Of a stretch of DNA of 22,784 nt, positions 1-7,230 are shown piece after piece. Under the pieces are notes generated by a model. The model worked only from the letters and a program-made list of their open reading frames with translations, searched no databases and was not told the DNA's origin. Source of the stretch: Sulfopaludibacter sp035551455 (GTDB taxonomy: Bacteria > Acidobacteriota > Terriglobia > Bryobacterales > Bryobacteraceae); NCBI GenBank assembly GCA_035551455.1, contig DASZMZ010000169.1:1-22784 (forward strand), written 5' to 3'. Position numbers and translations under genes: made by a program. Each line of letters starts with the position of its first letter. Within the stretch, counting starts at the first letter, position 1.

Positions 1-369
1 TCCGGCGAAGATCTTCCACGGGGCAAACGACAGCGCCGCCGAAAGACTCAGGGTGAGCAGCGTGGAGCCGATGATCTTCACCGTGCCCGCCTGCACTTCC
101 TCGGACCGGATCCATTTCCAGGCGAGCAGGAAAATCAGGAACGGGAAAAGCAGGGAAGTCGCGCCGAAGACCTGGTAGCAGATGTCGGAAAGGTATGAGC
201 CCGGATATCCGATCAGATTCAAAGGACGCGCGGAGGCCGCGGTATCCCATGAAGGATCCTGGACGTGGTACGACACCAGGCTCAACAAAAGCACAAGCCC
301 CAGCGAGAGTAGCAGGAAGCCTGTGACTTCGTTTAGCCGTCTGTGTTGAGTCGGCGATAAAAGCTTCAT
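1..369 (-). CDS. ftsK: DNA translocase FtsK, N-terminal part (cut by window edge)
   Basis: The first 123 codons of an FtsK/SpoIIIE-family DNA translocase, which anchors at the division septum and pumps chromosome termini during cell division. Only the membrane anchor is visible. It has a hydrophobic segment at about residues 17-34, then the loop motif SYHVQDPSW (about 34-42), which is characteristic of the FtsK 4TM domain. A second segment (LLFPFLIFLLAW, about 76-87) and the start of a third follow. The ATPase motor and gamma domain would lie beyond base 1. The ATG shares one base with the uppP stop (TGATG), so translation is probably coupled. Recognition is from the 4TM pattern; a shorter membrane protein sharing this domain cannot be excluded because the motor is not in view. 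Confidence 0.85.
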   Translation of the reverse strand, partial: MKLLSPTQHRRLNEVTGFLLLSLGLVLLLSLVSYHVQDPSWDTAASARPLNLIGYPGSYLSDICYQVFGATSLLFPFLIFLLAWKWIRSEEVQAGTVKIIGSTLLTLSLSAALSFAPWKIFAG

Positions 370-1193
370 CACGCTGGCCGGCGGATGAAAGCCAGAGCAA
401 GGACTATTATGCCAAAAATAATCCGGTAGTACACGAAGGGTCGCAAACTGCTGCGACGCAGGTAATGCAGGAACCAGGCGATGACGATGGCGCCCGTCAC
501 GGCGCTCACGGTCACGCCCACCGCGAAGTCCAGGGTCAGCATCTGCTTCAGCATGTGCTGCTTGTGGATGTCCCAGAGAGTTTTGACCACTGCGCCGCCA
601 ATCGCAGGAGCCGAGAGGAGAAAGGAAAACCGCGCCGCCGCCTGACGATCCAGATTGCGGAACAGGCCGGCCGAGATGGTGATTCCGCTGCGGGACGTGC
701 CTGGAATGATCGCCAGCGCCTGCGCAAAGCCGACTGCCAAGGCGTCGGGAAGATTCACCGAGCCCAGATTGCGCATCTTGCGTCCGGCATTCTCCGCCAC
801 CCACATCAGGATGCCGACCGCGATCAGCATGGTCCCCATGACCCACGGCGTCCGCCACTCTCCGTCGGCCTGTTTGTTGAAGAGGAAGCCGCAAACTCCC
901 ACGGGTATGGTCGCCAGGGCCAGCAGCCAGAGCAGCATGGGATTGCGCTCCAGTTCTTCGTCATTGCCCACGCGCAGGCCGAAGCCCTGAGCCAGCAATT
1001 GCAGCCAGTCGGAGAAGAAGTACAACAGAATTGACAGGAGCGTGCCCAGGTGCAGCATCACGTCGAAAGAGAGCGACTCGGTCTGCCAGCCGAGCAGCCA
1101 CGAAGTCAGGTACAAGTGCGCAGTGCTGCTGACGGGCAGAAACTCGGTGAGGCCTTGCACGACGGCAAGGACGATGATCTGCAATAGGGGCAT
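369..1193 (-). CDS. uppP: Undecaprenyl-diphosphatase UppP (BacA family)
   Basis: An integral membrane phosphatase that removes one phosphate from undecaprenyl pyrophosphate and so recycles the lipid carrier for peptidoglycan and other envelope polymers; overexpression in other bacteria gives bacitracin resistance. The 274 residues match the usual family length. Both signature blocks are present: QGLTEFLPVSSTAHL at residues 13-27 (catalytic Glu17, His26) and PGTSRSG at 164-170 (catalytic Arg168). About seven or eight hydrophobic segments are spread through the protein. The N-terminal MPLLQII start is the usual position just before the first motif. No strong ribosome binding site is visible upstream. 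The gene runs directly into ftsK with a one-base overlap, forming an envelope/division pair. Confidence 0.96.
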   Translation of the reverse strand: MPLLQIIVLAVVQGLTEFLPVSSTAHLYLTSWLLGWQTESLSFDVMLHLGTLLSILLYFFSDWLQLLAQGFGLRVGNDEELERNPMLLWLLALATIPVGVCGFLFNKQADGEWRTPWVMGTMLIAVGILMWVAENAGRKMRNLGSVNLPDALAVGFAQALAIIPGTSRSGITISAGLFRNLDRQAAARFSFLLSAPAIGGAVVKTLWDIHKQHMLKQMLTLDFAVGVTVSAVTGAIVIAWFLHYLRRSSLRPFVYYRIIFGIIVLALAFIRRPA

Positions 1194-1246
1194 CGAGACT
1201 AAGGTAACATTCCCGGGGCCGGGATTCGGAACTGTCGCAAGCTAGC

Positions 1247-1280
1247 CAAGGGCTCCGCCCTTGAAATCCCTGCGGGATTT
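1247..1280. repeat. Two back-to-back short perfect hairpins
   Basis: Two consecutive inverted repeats: CAAGGGC-TCC-GCCCTTG (1247-1263) and AAATCCC-TGC-GGGATTT (1264-1280), each a perfect 7-bp stem with a 3-base loop and no gap between them. They sit upstream of uppP. The second overlaps the start of the larger duplicated block, which repeats the GGGATTT arm. No T-tract follows, so a classical terminator is not supported. They may be mobile palindromic units or an RNA structure in the uppP leader. Confidence 0.6.
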
Positions 1281-1510
1281 GGGAGACAGGAGCCAGAAGT
1301 CAGGAGTCAGAATGCGCGTGCACGTGAATGGTAGGAGAATCGGTCGCTTGGAAGGAACGCCTAACAGGTAAGAGCCACTCCAAAAATGCGGGATTTGGGA
1401 GTCAGGAGCCAGAAGTCAGGAGTCAGGAGTCAGGAGTCAGAATGCGCGTGCATGTGAGTGGTAGGAGAATCAGTAGCTTGGAAGGAACTCTTAACAGGTA
1501 AGAGCCACTC
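1271..1510. repeat. Imperfect direct repeat (110 and 124 bp) with embedded GGAGTCA heptamer array
   Basis: The block beginning TGCGGGATTTGGGAG is present twice, at 1271-1380 and 1387-1510, separated by six bases. The copies agree closely, with scattered substitutions. The 14-bp length difference is accounted for by two extra units of the heptamer GGAGTCA in the second copy (four related units against two). The rest of the gene-free stretch 1194-1554 holds the paired hairpins at 1247-1280 and no plausible ORF. The repeat resembles the intergenic short tandem heptamer families described in cyanobacteria; that comparison is by type only. Confidence 0.9.
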
Positions 1511-1554
1511 CCAAATGTTGAAGTATTTCTGTTTACGATTCAGGGCGTAAGAAT

Positions 1555-2538
1555 CTAGAAGACTCGGCTGGGGCGGTAGCCCGGCCGCACCTGGACCCGG
1601 TATTTCTTGCCTGGGTCATTCACGAGTTCCACCAGAATTTTGCGGAAATTGTCGTTGGGGTTCGGCTGCGGATAGTACGTGATGGTGTAGCTGTTGATCA
1701 TATCCTCGCGGATATTCTCGAAGGCTTCCACCTGCTTCTGCCACGTGCGCGCCCAGTATGCCTTGCCGCCGGTGCGCGTTGCCAGACGCCGGAATACATT
1801 GCTGGAAATCGCATCCTTATTGACTTCCGCGGTGGAGATCACGTAGATGGGGATGCCTTCGTCCTCGGCCACCGCGCGCACATCGTCCGGCGCCACCATG
1901 CTGGCGTTGTCGGGGCCGTTGGAGAACACGATCACGACCTTGCGGCCCGCGACCTTGGCCGCGTCACGCAGTGTTAGGAGTAGCGCATTATAGAGAGCTG
2001 TATCGTCGCCGGCCACGGAACTGCGCAGCCCGCTGATCGCCTCGGCGTGCTCGTGCGTCAGGGGAGCGGCGCGCGAGAGATTCCGGCTGAACGTGTAGAC
2101 GGCGACAGAATCGGCATGGTCCAGCCCGCGTACGAAATCGGCGATGGCATCTTCGGCGTACACGAAGCCGCGGTACATAAAGTTGCTGGTGTCGAACAGA
2201 ACGAAGACATTGGTTCCCGTAAGCGCGTCCGGTTTGTCCATGCCGGGCACGGTTTCCTTGGCCGCTTCGAGCAGAGGCCGCGTGGTGCCGTCGGCATTCA
2301 CCGCCATCGGCGGATTGGCCCCCTCGGCGAACGTGGACAGCTTCTGCAAAATGCCATCTTCGTAAATTCGAAAATCGGGGGGCTTGAGACCATTGATGTA
2401 CCGGTTCTTGCTATCGGTCACCTGAAAGTTCAAAACCACCATGTCCACTTTTACGCGGAAGACGGGTCGTTGTTCCTGTGCGTGGAGAAGCAGTCCGCCA
2501 GCGGTGGCGCCAAAGAAACCTCGTCGCGTTATGTTCAT
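1555..2538 (-). CDS. VWFA-related acidobacterial-domain protein with Tat-like signal
   Basis: A 327-residue exported protein with a von Willebrand factor A fold of the type called VWFA-related acidobacterial domain. The start chosen is the ATG at 2538: it gives a twin-arginine signal TRRGFFG at residues 4-10, lies just after AGGAG, and avoids overlap with the preceding gene. An upstream in-frame ATG at 2622 would run into that gene. The N-terminal family block is clear (VDMVVLNFQVTD, then DFRIYEDG, residues 31-62). The metal site looks weakened: DTSNF at 116-120 replaces DxSxS, and SNGPD at 196-200 has Asn where Asp is usual, though Thr170 is kept. The C-terminus carries YTITYYPQ and YRVQVRPGYR, typical of the family. 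The function of the family is not established; adhesion or protein binding is usual for VWA domains. Confidence 0.88.
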   Translation of the reverse strand: MNITRRGFFGATAGGLLLHAQEQRPVFRVKVDMVVLNFQVTDSKNRYINGLKPPDFRIYEDGILQKLSTFAEGANPPMAVNADGTTRPLLEAAKETVPGMDKPDALTGTNVFVLFDTSNFMYRGFVYAEDAIADFVRGLDHADSVAVYTFSRNLSRAAPLTHEHAEAISGLRSSVAGDDTALYNALLLTLRDAAKVAGRKVVIVFSNGPDNASMVAPDDVRAVAEDEGIPIYVISTAEVNKDAISSNVFRRLATRTGGKAYWARTWQKQVEAFENIREDMINSYTITYYPQPNPNDNFRKILVELVNDPGKKYRVQVRPGYRPSRVF

Positions 2539-2551
2539 GTTCTCCTGCCGT

Positions 2552-5500
2552 CTAATTCTGCAATCCCGCCTTCTGCTCCACGGCCATATCCGCCCGAACG
2601 TGTTTGCGCACGTCATCGCCAACCAGTCGCAGCGATTTCAATACCGCGGGCCAGTCTTCCAAATGCGAGGCGAAAATATGCTCCACGAGTTTCTGCGTCC
2701 ACTCCGGAATCCGAACGTTGAGCTGCGAGGGAGAGACACTTAACTCGTCGGCCAGACCGGCCCAGTAGAGTGTATTCGATTCCCAGCTTTCCGCCATGAT
2801 GCGACTCGAGTAACCCATCAGGGTGGGGAAGGTGCGCAGGTTCAACATCTCCGGTTCGTAGGAATTGGCCAGCGTCGGTTTGGGGGTGCCGAACGCCCGC
2901 GAGATGGCGGCGTAATTCACATCCTTCGTCTCGCCCAACTGTTTCAGCTCCGCCAGCACGCAGGAAGATTCCGGCTTCTGCTTCGCGGCCATTTCGCGCG
3001 CCACGCTGAATAATTCCGACGGCGTCACTCGCTCCGCCGCGTCTTTCACGTTTCCGGCTTCGAGCAGCCGCCGCACCTGATTGGTGCGGGCGGGGCTGGC
3101 GCTCAGTGCGAGGGCGGCCGTCACTTCAGTACGCACGTCCGCATCCAGCGCCGATTCGGCCAGCAGTTCGCGTCCATATTGCAGGTGCAGCCCGACCCAG
3201 TGGACCTGTGAAGGCGATACGTTCCACCAGCGGGGAATCTTGGCGCTCAGAATCATCTGCGGCACCAGGTCGCCCCAGATCAGCGCTTGGGTCTGCGTGG
3301 GCACCAGGAAATTCTGCTCGGCTTCGGCCAGCGCGTAGGGCAGGGAAGAGAGCGACCCCACGAGTCTGCCTCCACCGTTGGACGGCCAGCCCGTGCCGTA
3401 CATTTCCGTAGGCGCCCAGGTTCGCGATTGTCCCTCGCCGCCGACGAAATCATGACCGCGCACGAAGGTCGGATTGGTGTACAGAATCTGCGCGCCGGGC
3501 GGCGCGTAGTAGGCATAATTGAATGCCAAGAGTGTGTCCCGAAGCAGCGGGGCAAGCTGTGCCGTGATTTCCTTCAGTTTGGCCGGATCGCCCGCCGCGC
3601 GTTCCACCGACAGGCGGATGTTCACGCGACGTTCGGCATCCAGATGGCGTTCCGTCCAGTAGCCGAAACCCATGGCGTTCTTCTCGTTGGCGGTGAGCGG
3701 CGAGCGCGGAATCTGCACTTCGCTCAGTCGCGCCGAAAGCTTGTTCAGGTTGGTCGTGCTCAGTTTTTCGGCGCCTTCCAGGTGGGCCCCAAGTTGAAAC
3801 AGCGTATCCAGGGAAGGCAGGCGCTGGGCTTCCAGAATGCGATGGATATCCTGCTTCATCTGGTCGCGGGTTTCCGTATCGTCGCTCTGGCTGGCGCCGG
3901 CCAGCAGATCCACCATTTTTTCGTTGGCATTGGTGGTGTCGCCCAACAGCAGCTTCACACCGGAGCGCGAGGCATCGAAGAGTTCCCGCTCATTCACCAC
4001 TCTGAGGAAAGCGTTGTTGATCCCGGCGAAGGCGGCATCGCTCTTGGAGTCGGGCAGCGATCCCTGGCGCACCAGGATGGCCCACAGCCCCATCAGCGCC
4101 TGAAAGCTTCCGGCCACGTCGCTGCGCAAGCCGGCGTCGTGAATCCGGTTGGTGGCTTCGGCGACATCCAGAAAACCAGTGATCGAGCTTTCGCTCAGCC
4201 GCCGCGATTCGCTGAACAGGGAATACTGACTGCCGTACTGCCGGAAGTCGTGCGACAGGCGCACGGTGGTCTCCGGAGTAAGCGGCGTGGCGCGATTCCG
4301 GTCCACGTCGGTCAGGGCCATGAAGATTTTCAGCGGTTCGTTTTCCACGCTCTTGCGGCACAGCGCGAAGAGCGCTTCGAGCACGTCGTCGGAATCCTTC
4401 CACGTGGTGGCGAGCCGGGTCAGCTTGCCATCGTAGCGTCCCTGCGGATTCTTGACGAACAGATCCTTCCAGACGTCGAGATTACCGGGGATGTGAGGCT
4501 TGCCGTCCGCATCCAGCCGCAGCCGAGTGGTGAGCAGCATCATGTCCGTATTGCTGCGGAAGACCGGACGCGCCGGGCCGGGACTCGTGATGCGGCCGCG
4601 CACCGCCGTATAGAAGCGGCGCATGCGCACCGGATCGGTCAGGTAGTCGCGCAGCGGACCGTGAATTCGCGCGATGGCGTCGTACAGGCTGCAGAGCCAG
4701 CCGTCATCCTTGCCCAAAAGTTTATCGAAGAACTCGGGTCCTTTGTCCGTGGAGACGCCGACCAGTTCACTCCACACCGCCGCCGATTTCGCTCCGCCGG
4801 GAGTGACTGCCTTGCCGTCGCGGATTTCGAACATGCCGCCGAAGAAATCCAGCACGTGGGCGTAGGCCTTCAGGTGCGTGTAGGTGGTGGCTTTGCGAAG
4901 CGCGTCGGCGGTTTCCGTGTCCAGCTTCGAGAGTCCCAGGTAGAGACGGCAGGTGGCCGGGTCGCCGATGAAGTTCTCCAGGAAATCGGTAGACTCTTTG
5001 GCGCCGCCGAGCCAGTATTCCGAACTCACCAGCACCGGCACCACCGCGGGATGATAGTCGTAAGTGAAGGGCCGGTTGGTGCGCAGCGCTTCTTCCAGTT
5101 TGTTCACGGGGAAGCCCGAATCGGTGGTGAGGAACGCGCGGGCCGCGTTCACGGTCTCCAGCACGACTTCAGAGCCGCATCCGCCGTGCATGCGGAAACC
5201 CAGGACGCGAATCAGTTCGGCCACGGACGGCGAATCGCACGATTCGATTTTGATGATCTTGTCGGCGCCGGCGAGCTTGTCGAGTTCGCGCGCCTGAGAG
5301 AGGTACCGGTGAACCAGTTTCAGGTACTCGGTCTGCTCCAGGGCTTCGTTGCTGTGGGAAGCTTCGTACCCATTGGTGACCACGTTGCGGGCCAACGCCG
5401 GCAGAACTTCTTCCGGGAGCACTTCCGGCGAAATGGCGGCCATGCGCGCGAAGGAGCGAATCGGTCCCGGAATGTTGATGGTCGCGGAGGGCGCCTGGCT

Positions 5501-5875
5501 GTGTCCCGCGCCCAAACTCTTGGCGCCGTCGCGCACTGCTGCCTGTTGATCGCCGGCGAGCAGGTCGAGCAGCGCCAGTCTGTGGGAAGCCTCCGCCGCG
5601 GCCGTGCTGTTGTTGGCCGCTTGCAGTGCCGCTATGAGTTGGCTATAGGTCTGGCGCGCTGCCGGGTCCGCATGACGTTCCAGGAATTCGGCGTATCGCG
5701 TCAGTGCCGCCGCGTCGTGGGGCGAACTCTGCACCGCGCGCAACAGTAGGGCGCGCGCGCCTGCCGCATCGCCCGAGCTTTCCATTTTCCTGATTTGGTC
5801 AAGGTCCGACTGCCCTCGGATTACCAGGGGACAGAAGGCCAGAATGAGTGCTGCGAAAATCGAGAATGCCTTCAC
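2552..5875 (-). CDS. Large exported protein of unknown function
   Basis: A 1107-residue protein that I do not recognise. The GTG start at 5875 is supported by GGGAGG five bases upstream and by a signal peptide directly after it (MKAFSIFAALILAFCPLVIRGQ, cleavage likely near residue 21). Residues about 22-115 look like helical repeats of TPR type (DAAGARALLLRAV, AALTRYAEFLERHA). The remainder is a long, mostly helical region rich in Leu, Ala and Asp, with no membrane segment or catalytic motif that I can name. A Gly/Tyr-rich stretch lies at about 780-850. It is the first gene of a two-gene unit with the VWFA protein, which begins 13 bases after its stop, so the pair probably acts together in the periplasm or on the cell surface. 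Domain assignment is inference. Confidence 0.85.
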   Translation of the reverse strand: MKAFSIFAALILAFCPLVIRGQSDLDQIRKMESSGDAAGARALLLRAVQSSPHDAAALTRYAEFLERHADPAARQTYSQLIAALQAANNSTAAAEASHRLALLDLLAGDQQAAVRDGAKSLGAGHSQAPSATINIPGPIRSFARMAAISPEVLPEEVLPALARNVVTNGYEASHSNEALEQTEYLKLVHRYLSQARELDKLAGADKIIKIESCDSPSVAELIRVLGFRMHGGCGSEVVLETVNAARAFLTTDSGFPVNKLEEALRTNRPFTYDYHPAVVPVLVSSEYWLGGAKESTDFLENFIGDPATCRLYLGLSKLDTETADALRKATTYTHLKAYAHVLDFFGGMFEIRDGKAVTPGGAKSAAVWSELVGVSTDKGPEFFDKLLGKDDGWLCSLYDAIARIHGPLRDYLTDPVRMRRFYTAVRGRITSPGPARPVFRSNTDMMLLTTRLRLDADGKPHIPGNLDVWKDLFVKNPQGRYDGKLTRLATTWKDSDDVLEALFALCRKSVENEPLKIFMALTDVDRNRATPLTPETTVRLSHDFRQYGSQYSLFSESRRLSESSITGFLDVAEATNRIHDAGLRSDVAGSFQALMGLWAILVRQGSLPDSKSDAAFAGINNAFLRVVNERELFDASRSGVKLLLGDTTNANEKMVDLLAGASQSDDTETRDQMKQDIHRILEAQRLPSLDTLFQLGAHLEGAEKLSTTNLNKLSARLSEVQIPRSPLTANEKNAMGFGYWTERHLDAERRVNIRLSVERAAGDPAKLKEITAQLAPLLRDTLLAFNYAYYAPPGAQILYTNPTFVRGHDFVGGEGQSRTWAPTEMYGTGWPSNGGGRLVGSLSSLPYALAEAEQNFLVPTQTQALIWGDLVPQMILSAKIPRWWNVSPSQVHWVGLHLQYGRELLAESALDADVRTEVTAALALSASPARTNQVRRLLEAGNVKDAAERVTPSELFSVAREMAAKQKPESSCVLAELKQLGETKDVNYAAISRAFGTPKPTLANSYEPEMLNLRTFPTLMGYSSRIMAESWESNTLYWAGLADELSVSPSQLNVRIPEWTQKLVEHIFASHLEDWPAVLKSLRLVGDDVRKHVRADMAVEQKAGLQN

Positions 5876-5929
5876 CGTGGCCTCCCGCTACTGGTGGTCT
5901 ACTGTATCACGTCCGTACTTGGTCTGCCG

Positions 5930-5959
5930 ATCATAAATCAAACAAAACAGGACACGCAA
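5930..5959 (-). promoter_or_regulatory. Sigma-70-type promoter for the 5875-1555 unit
   Basis: Read on the minus strand, TTGCGT (5959-5954) is followed after 18 bases by TATGAT (5935-5930). The start codon of the large exported protein lies about 55 bases downstream, with GGGAGG in between. The match to -35/-10 consensus is good, but it has been picked by eye. Confidence 0.55.
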
Positions 5960-6050
5960 CCACAAGGATGTAAAAACGTTCACGGAGGCTGCAAAAAATG
6001 TAAATTGCTGGAATTTTCTTCACGCCAGGACAGTATTCTCAGTAAGAACG

Positions 6051-6557
6051 GTGAAGCTATTCTCAAGCAGAAGCGCGCGGGTAGAGCAGGCGTTACTGCC
6101 TCATCTGGACGCGGCTCACAACCTGGCGCACTGGCTTGTAGGCACGCCTCAAGATGCCGAAGACGCGGTGCAGGAGGCCTGCGTGCGCGCGCTCACTTTC
6201 TTCGATGGCTTTCACGGCGAAGACGGTCGCGCGTGGCTGTTGGCCATCGTGCGGAACACGTGCTACGACTGGCTCCGCAAGCGCAGTCGTCTGGTGCCGC
6301 TGGATGAGATCGACGCTCCGCCCGACGGCGGACCCGGTCCCGAAGCGCAGCAATTACGCGAAGCCGATCGCATTCTGGTGCGCCGGAGCATCGAGAGTCT
6401 GCCGGCCGAATACCGGGAGGTGATCGTGCTGCGGGAGATGGAAGGAATGTCCTACAAGGAAATCGCGCGGGTCATCGACACACCCATCGGAACTGTAATG
6501 TCGCGGCTGGCGCGCGGACGGAAACGACTCGAACAACTGTTGGGAGCGGCCCGATGA
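6051..6557 (+). CDS. ECF-type RNA polymerase sigma factor
   Basis: A 168-residue sigma-70-family factor with only regions 2 and 4, as in extracytoplasmic-function sigmas. Region 2 contains DAEDAVQEACVRAL (about residues 35-48) and RAWLLAIVRNTCYDWLRKRSR (about 60-80), the core-binding and -10 recognition helices. Region 4 spans SLPAEYREVIVLREMEGMSYKEIA to TVMSRLARGRKRL (about 116-162), the -35 helix-turn-helix. The GTG start at 6051 fits the N-terminal length of relatives, but the ribosome binding site is weak. Its stop overlaps the next start (ATGA, 6554-6557), and the next gene encodes a zinc-finger membrane protein, the standard sigma/anti-sigma arrangement. The factor is therefore expected to be held at the membrane until an envelope signal releases it. 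The signal is unknown. Confidence 0.95.
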   Translation: MKLFSSRSARVEQALLPHLDAAHNLAHWLVGTPQDAEDAVQEACVRALTFFDGFHGEDGRAWLLAIVRNTCYDWLRKRSRLVPLDEIDAPPDGGPGPEAQQLREADRILVRRSIESLPAEYREVIVLREMEGMSYKEIARVIDTPIGTVMSRLARGRKRLEQLLGAAR

Positions 6558-7198
6558 TCTGCGGCAATCTGCATCCGTATTTCGACGGGGAGCTCGACGC
6601 CACTCACGCCGCTGAATTCGAACGCCATCTGGCAGGCTGTGCGGAGTGCGCCGCCGGACTGGAGAGGCTGCGCGCGCTGCGCTCGGCGATTCGTCGCCAT
6701 GCGCCGTATTACGGAAAGCCGCATCGGCGCCGGATGGCTCCGGTTTGGGCCGGGCTCGCGGCTGCGGCTTGCCTCGCTGGGGCTGCAGTCGTCGTGCTGC
6801 GCACGGGCGGCGAATCGCCGCTCGATCGAGAAGTGCTGGCGGCGCATTTGCGATCGCTGCAGGCGAATCATCTGGTGGATGTGGTGTCGACGGACCGTCA
6901 CACGGTGAAGCCGTGGTTCGCCGGCAAACTCGATTACGCGCCGGAAGTAAGGCAGATCGAAGGTTTCGAACTGGTGGGAGGAAGGCTCGATTATCTGGAG
7001 GGCCGGCCCGTCGCGGCGCTGGTGTACCGGCGGCGCCAACACGTGATCAACGTGTTTACCTGGCCCGCCGAGACGGCCGATCGCGCGCCCCGCTCGGCTA
7101 CGGAGCAGGGATTTCACATCCTGGAGTGGACTACCTCGCGGACTCACTGGCTCGCGATTTCCGATGCCGCGCCGGAAGATCTGAAGCAACTCCAGTAG
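6554..7198 (+). CDS. Zinc-finger anti-sigma factor, single-pass membrane protein
   Basis: A 214-residue protein translationally coupled to the ECF sigma gene. The N-terminal cytoplasmic part has the anti-sigma zinc pattern: Cys3, then His25-x3-Cys29-x2-Cys32, with the typical opening PYFDGELD at about 8-15. One transmembrane helix lies at about residues 61-82, directly after a basic stretch (KPHRRR). The remaining 130 residues would be periplasmic; they are a predicted sensory domain with no enzyme motif and the pattern VAALVYRRRQHVINVF. The protein is expected to sequester the sigma factor and release it on an envelope signal, by proteolysis or conformational change. The assignment is firm from motif, topology and overlap. 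Confidence 0.92.
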   Translation: MICGNLHPYFDGELDATHAAEFERHLAGCAECAAGLERLRALRSAIRRHAPYYGKPHRRRMAPVWAGLAAAACLAGAAVVVLRTGGESPLDREVLAAHLRSLQANHLVDVVSTDRHTVKPWFAGKLDYAPEVRQIEGFELVGGRLDYLEGRPVAALVYRRRQHVINVFTWPAETADRAPRSATEQGFHILEWTTSRTHWLAISDAAPEDLKQLQ

Positions 7199-7227
7199 GA
7201 CAGACAATCGCCTTTCGTTGTCTGTCC
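7198..7227. terminator. Perfect 10-bp hairpin between convergent genes
   Basis: GGACAGACAA (7198-7207) is exactly complementary to TTGTCTGTCC (7218-7227) around a 10-base loop. It begins in the anti-sigma stop codon and ends three bases before the stop of the convergent gene. Its position suggests a shared bidirectional terminator. No T-run follows on either strand, so intrinsic termination would be weak. Confidence 0.6.
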
Positions 7228-7230
7228 AGC

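Noticed and set aside
2539..2622. Earlier ATG for the VWFA protein at 2622
   Set aside because: It overlaps the preceding coding region and places a basic 28-residue segment ahead of a good Tat signal.
3287..5749. 820-codon open frame on the plus strand opposite the large exported protein
   Set aside because: It is an antisense shadow produced by GC-rich third positions; it has no signal, domain or initiation site, while the minus-strand gene has a promoter, ribosome binding site and signal peptide.
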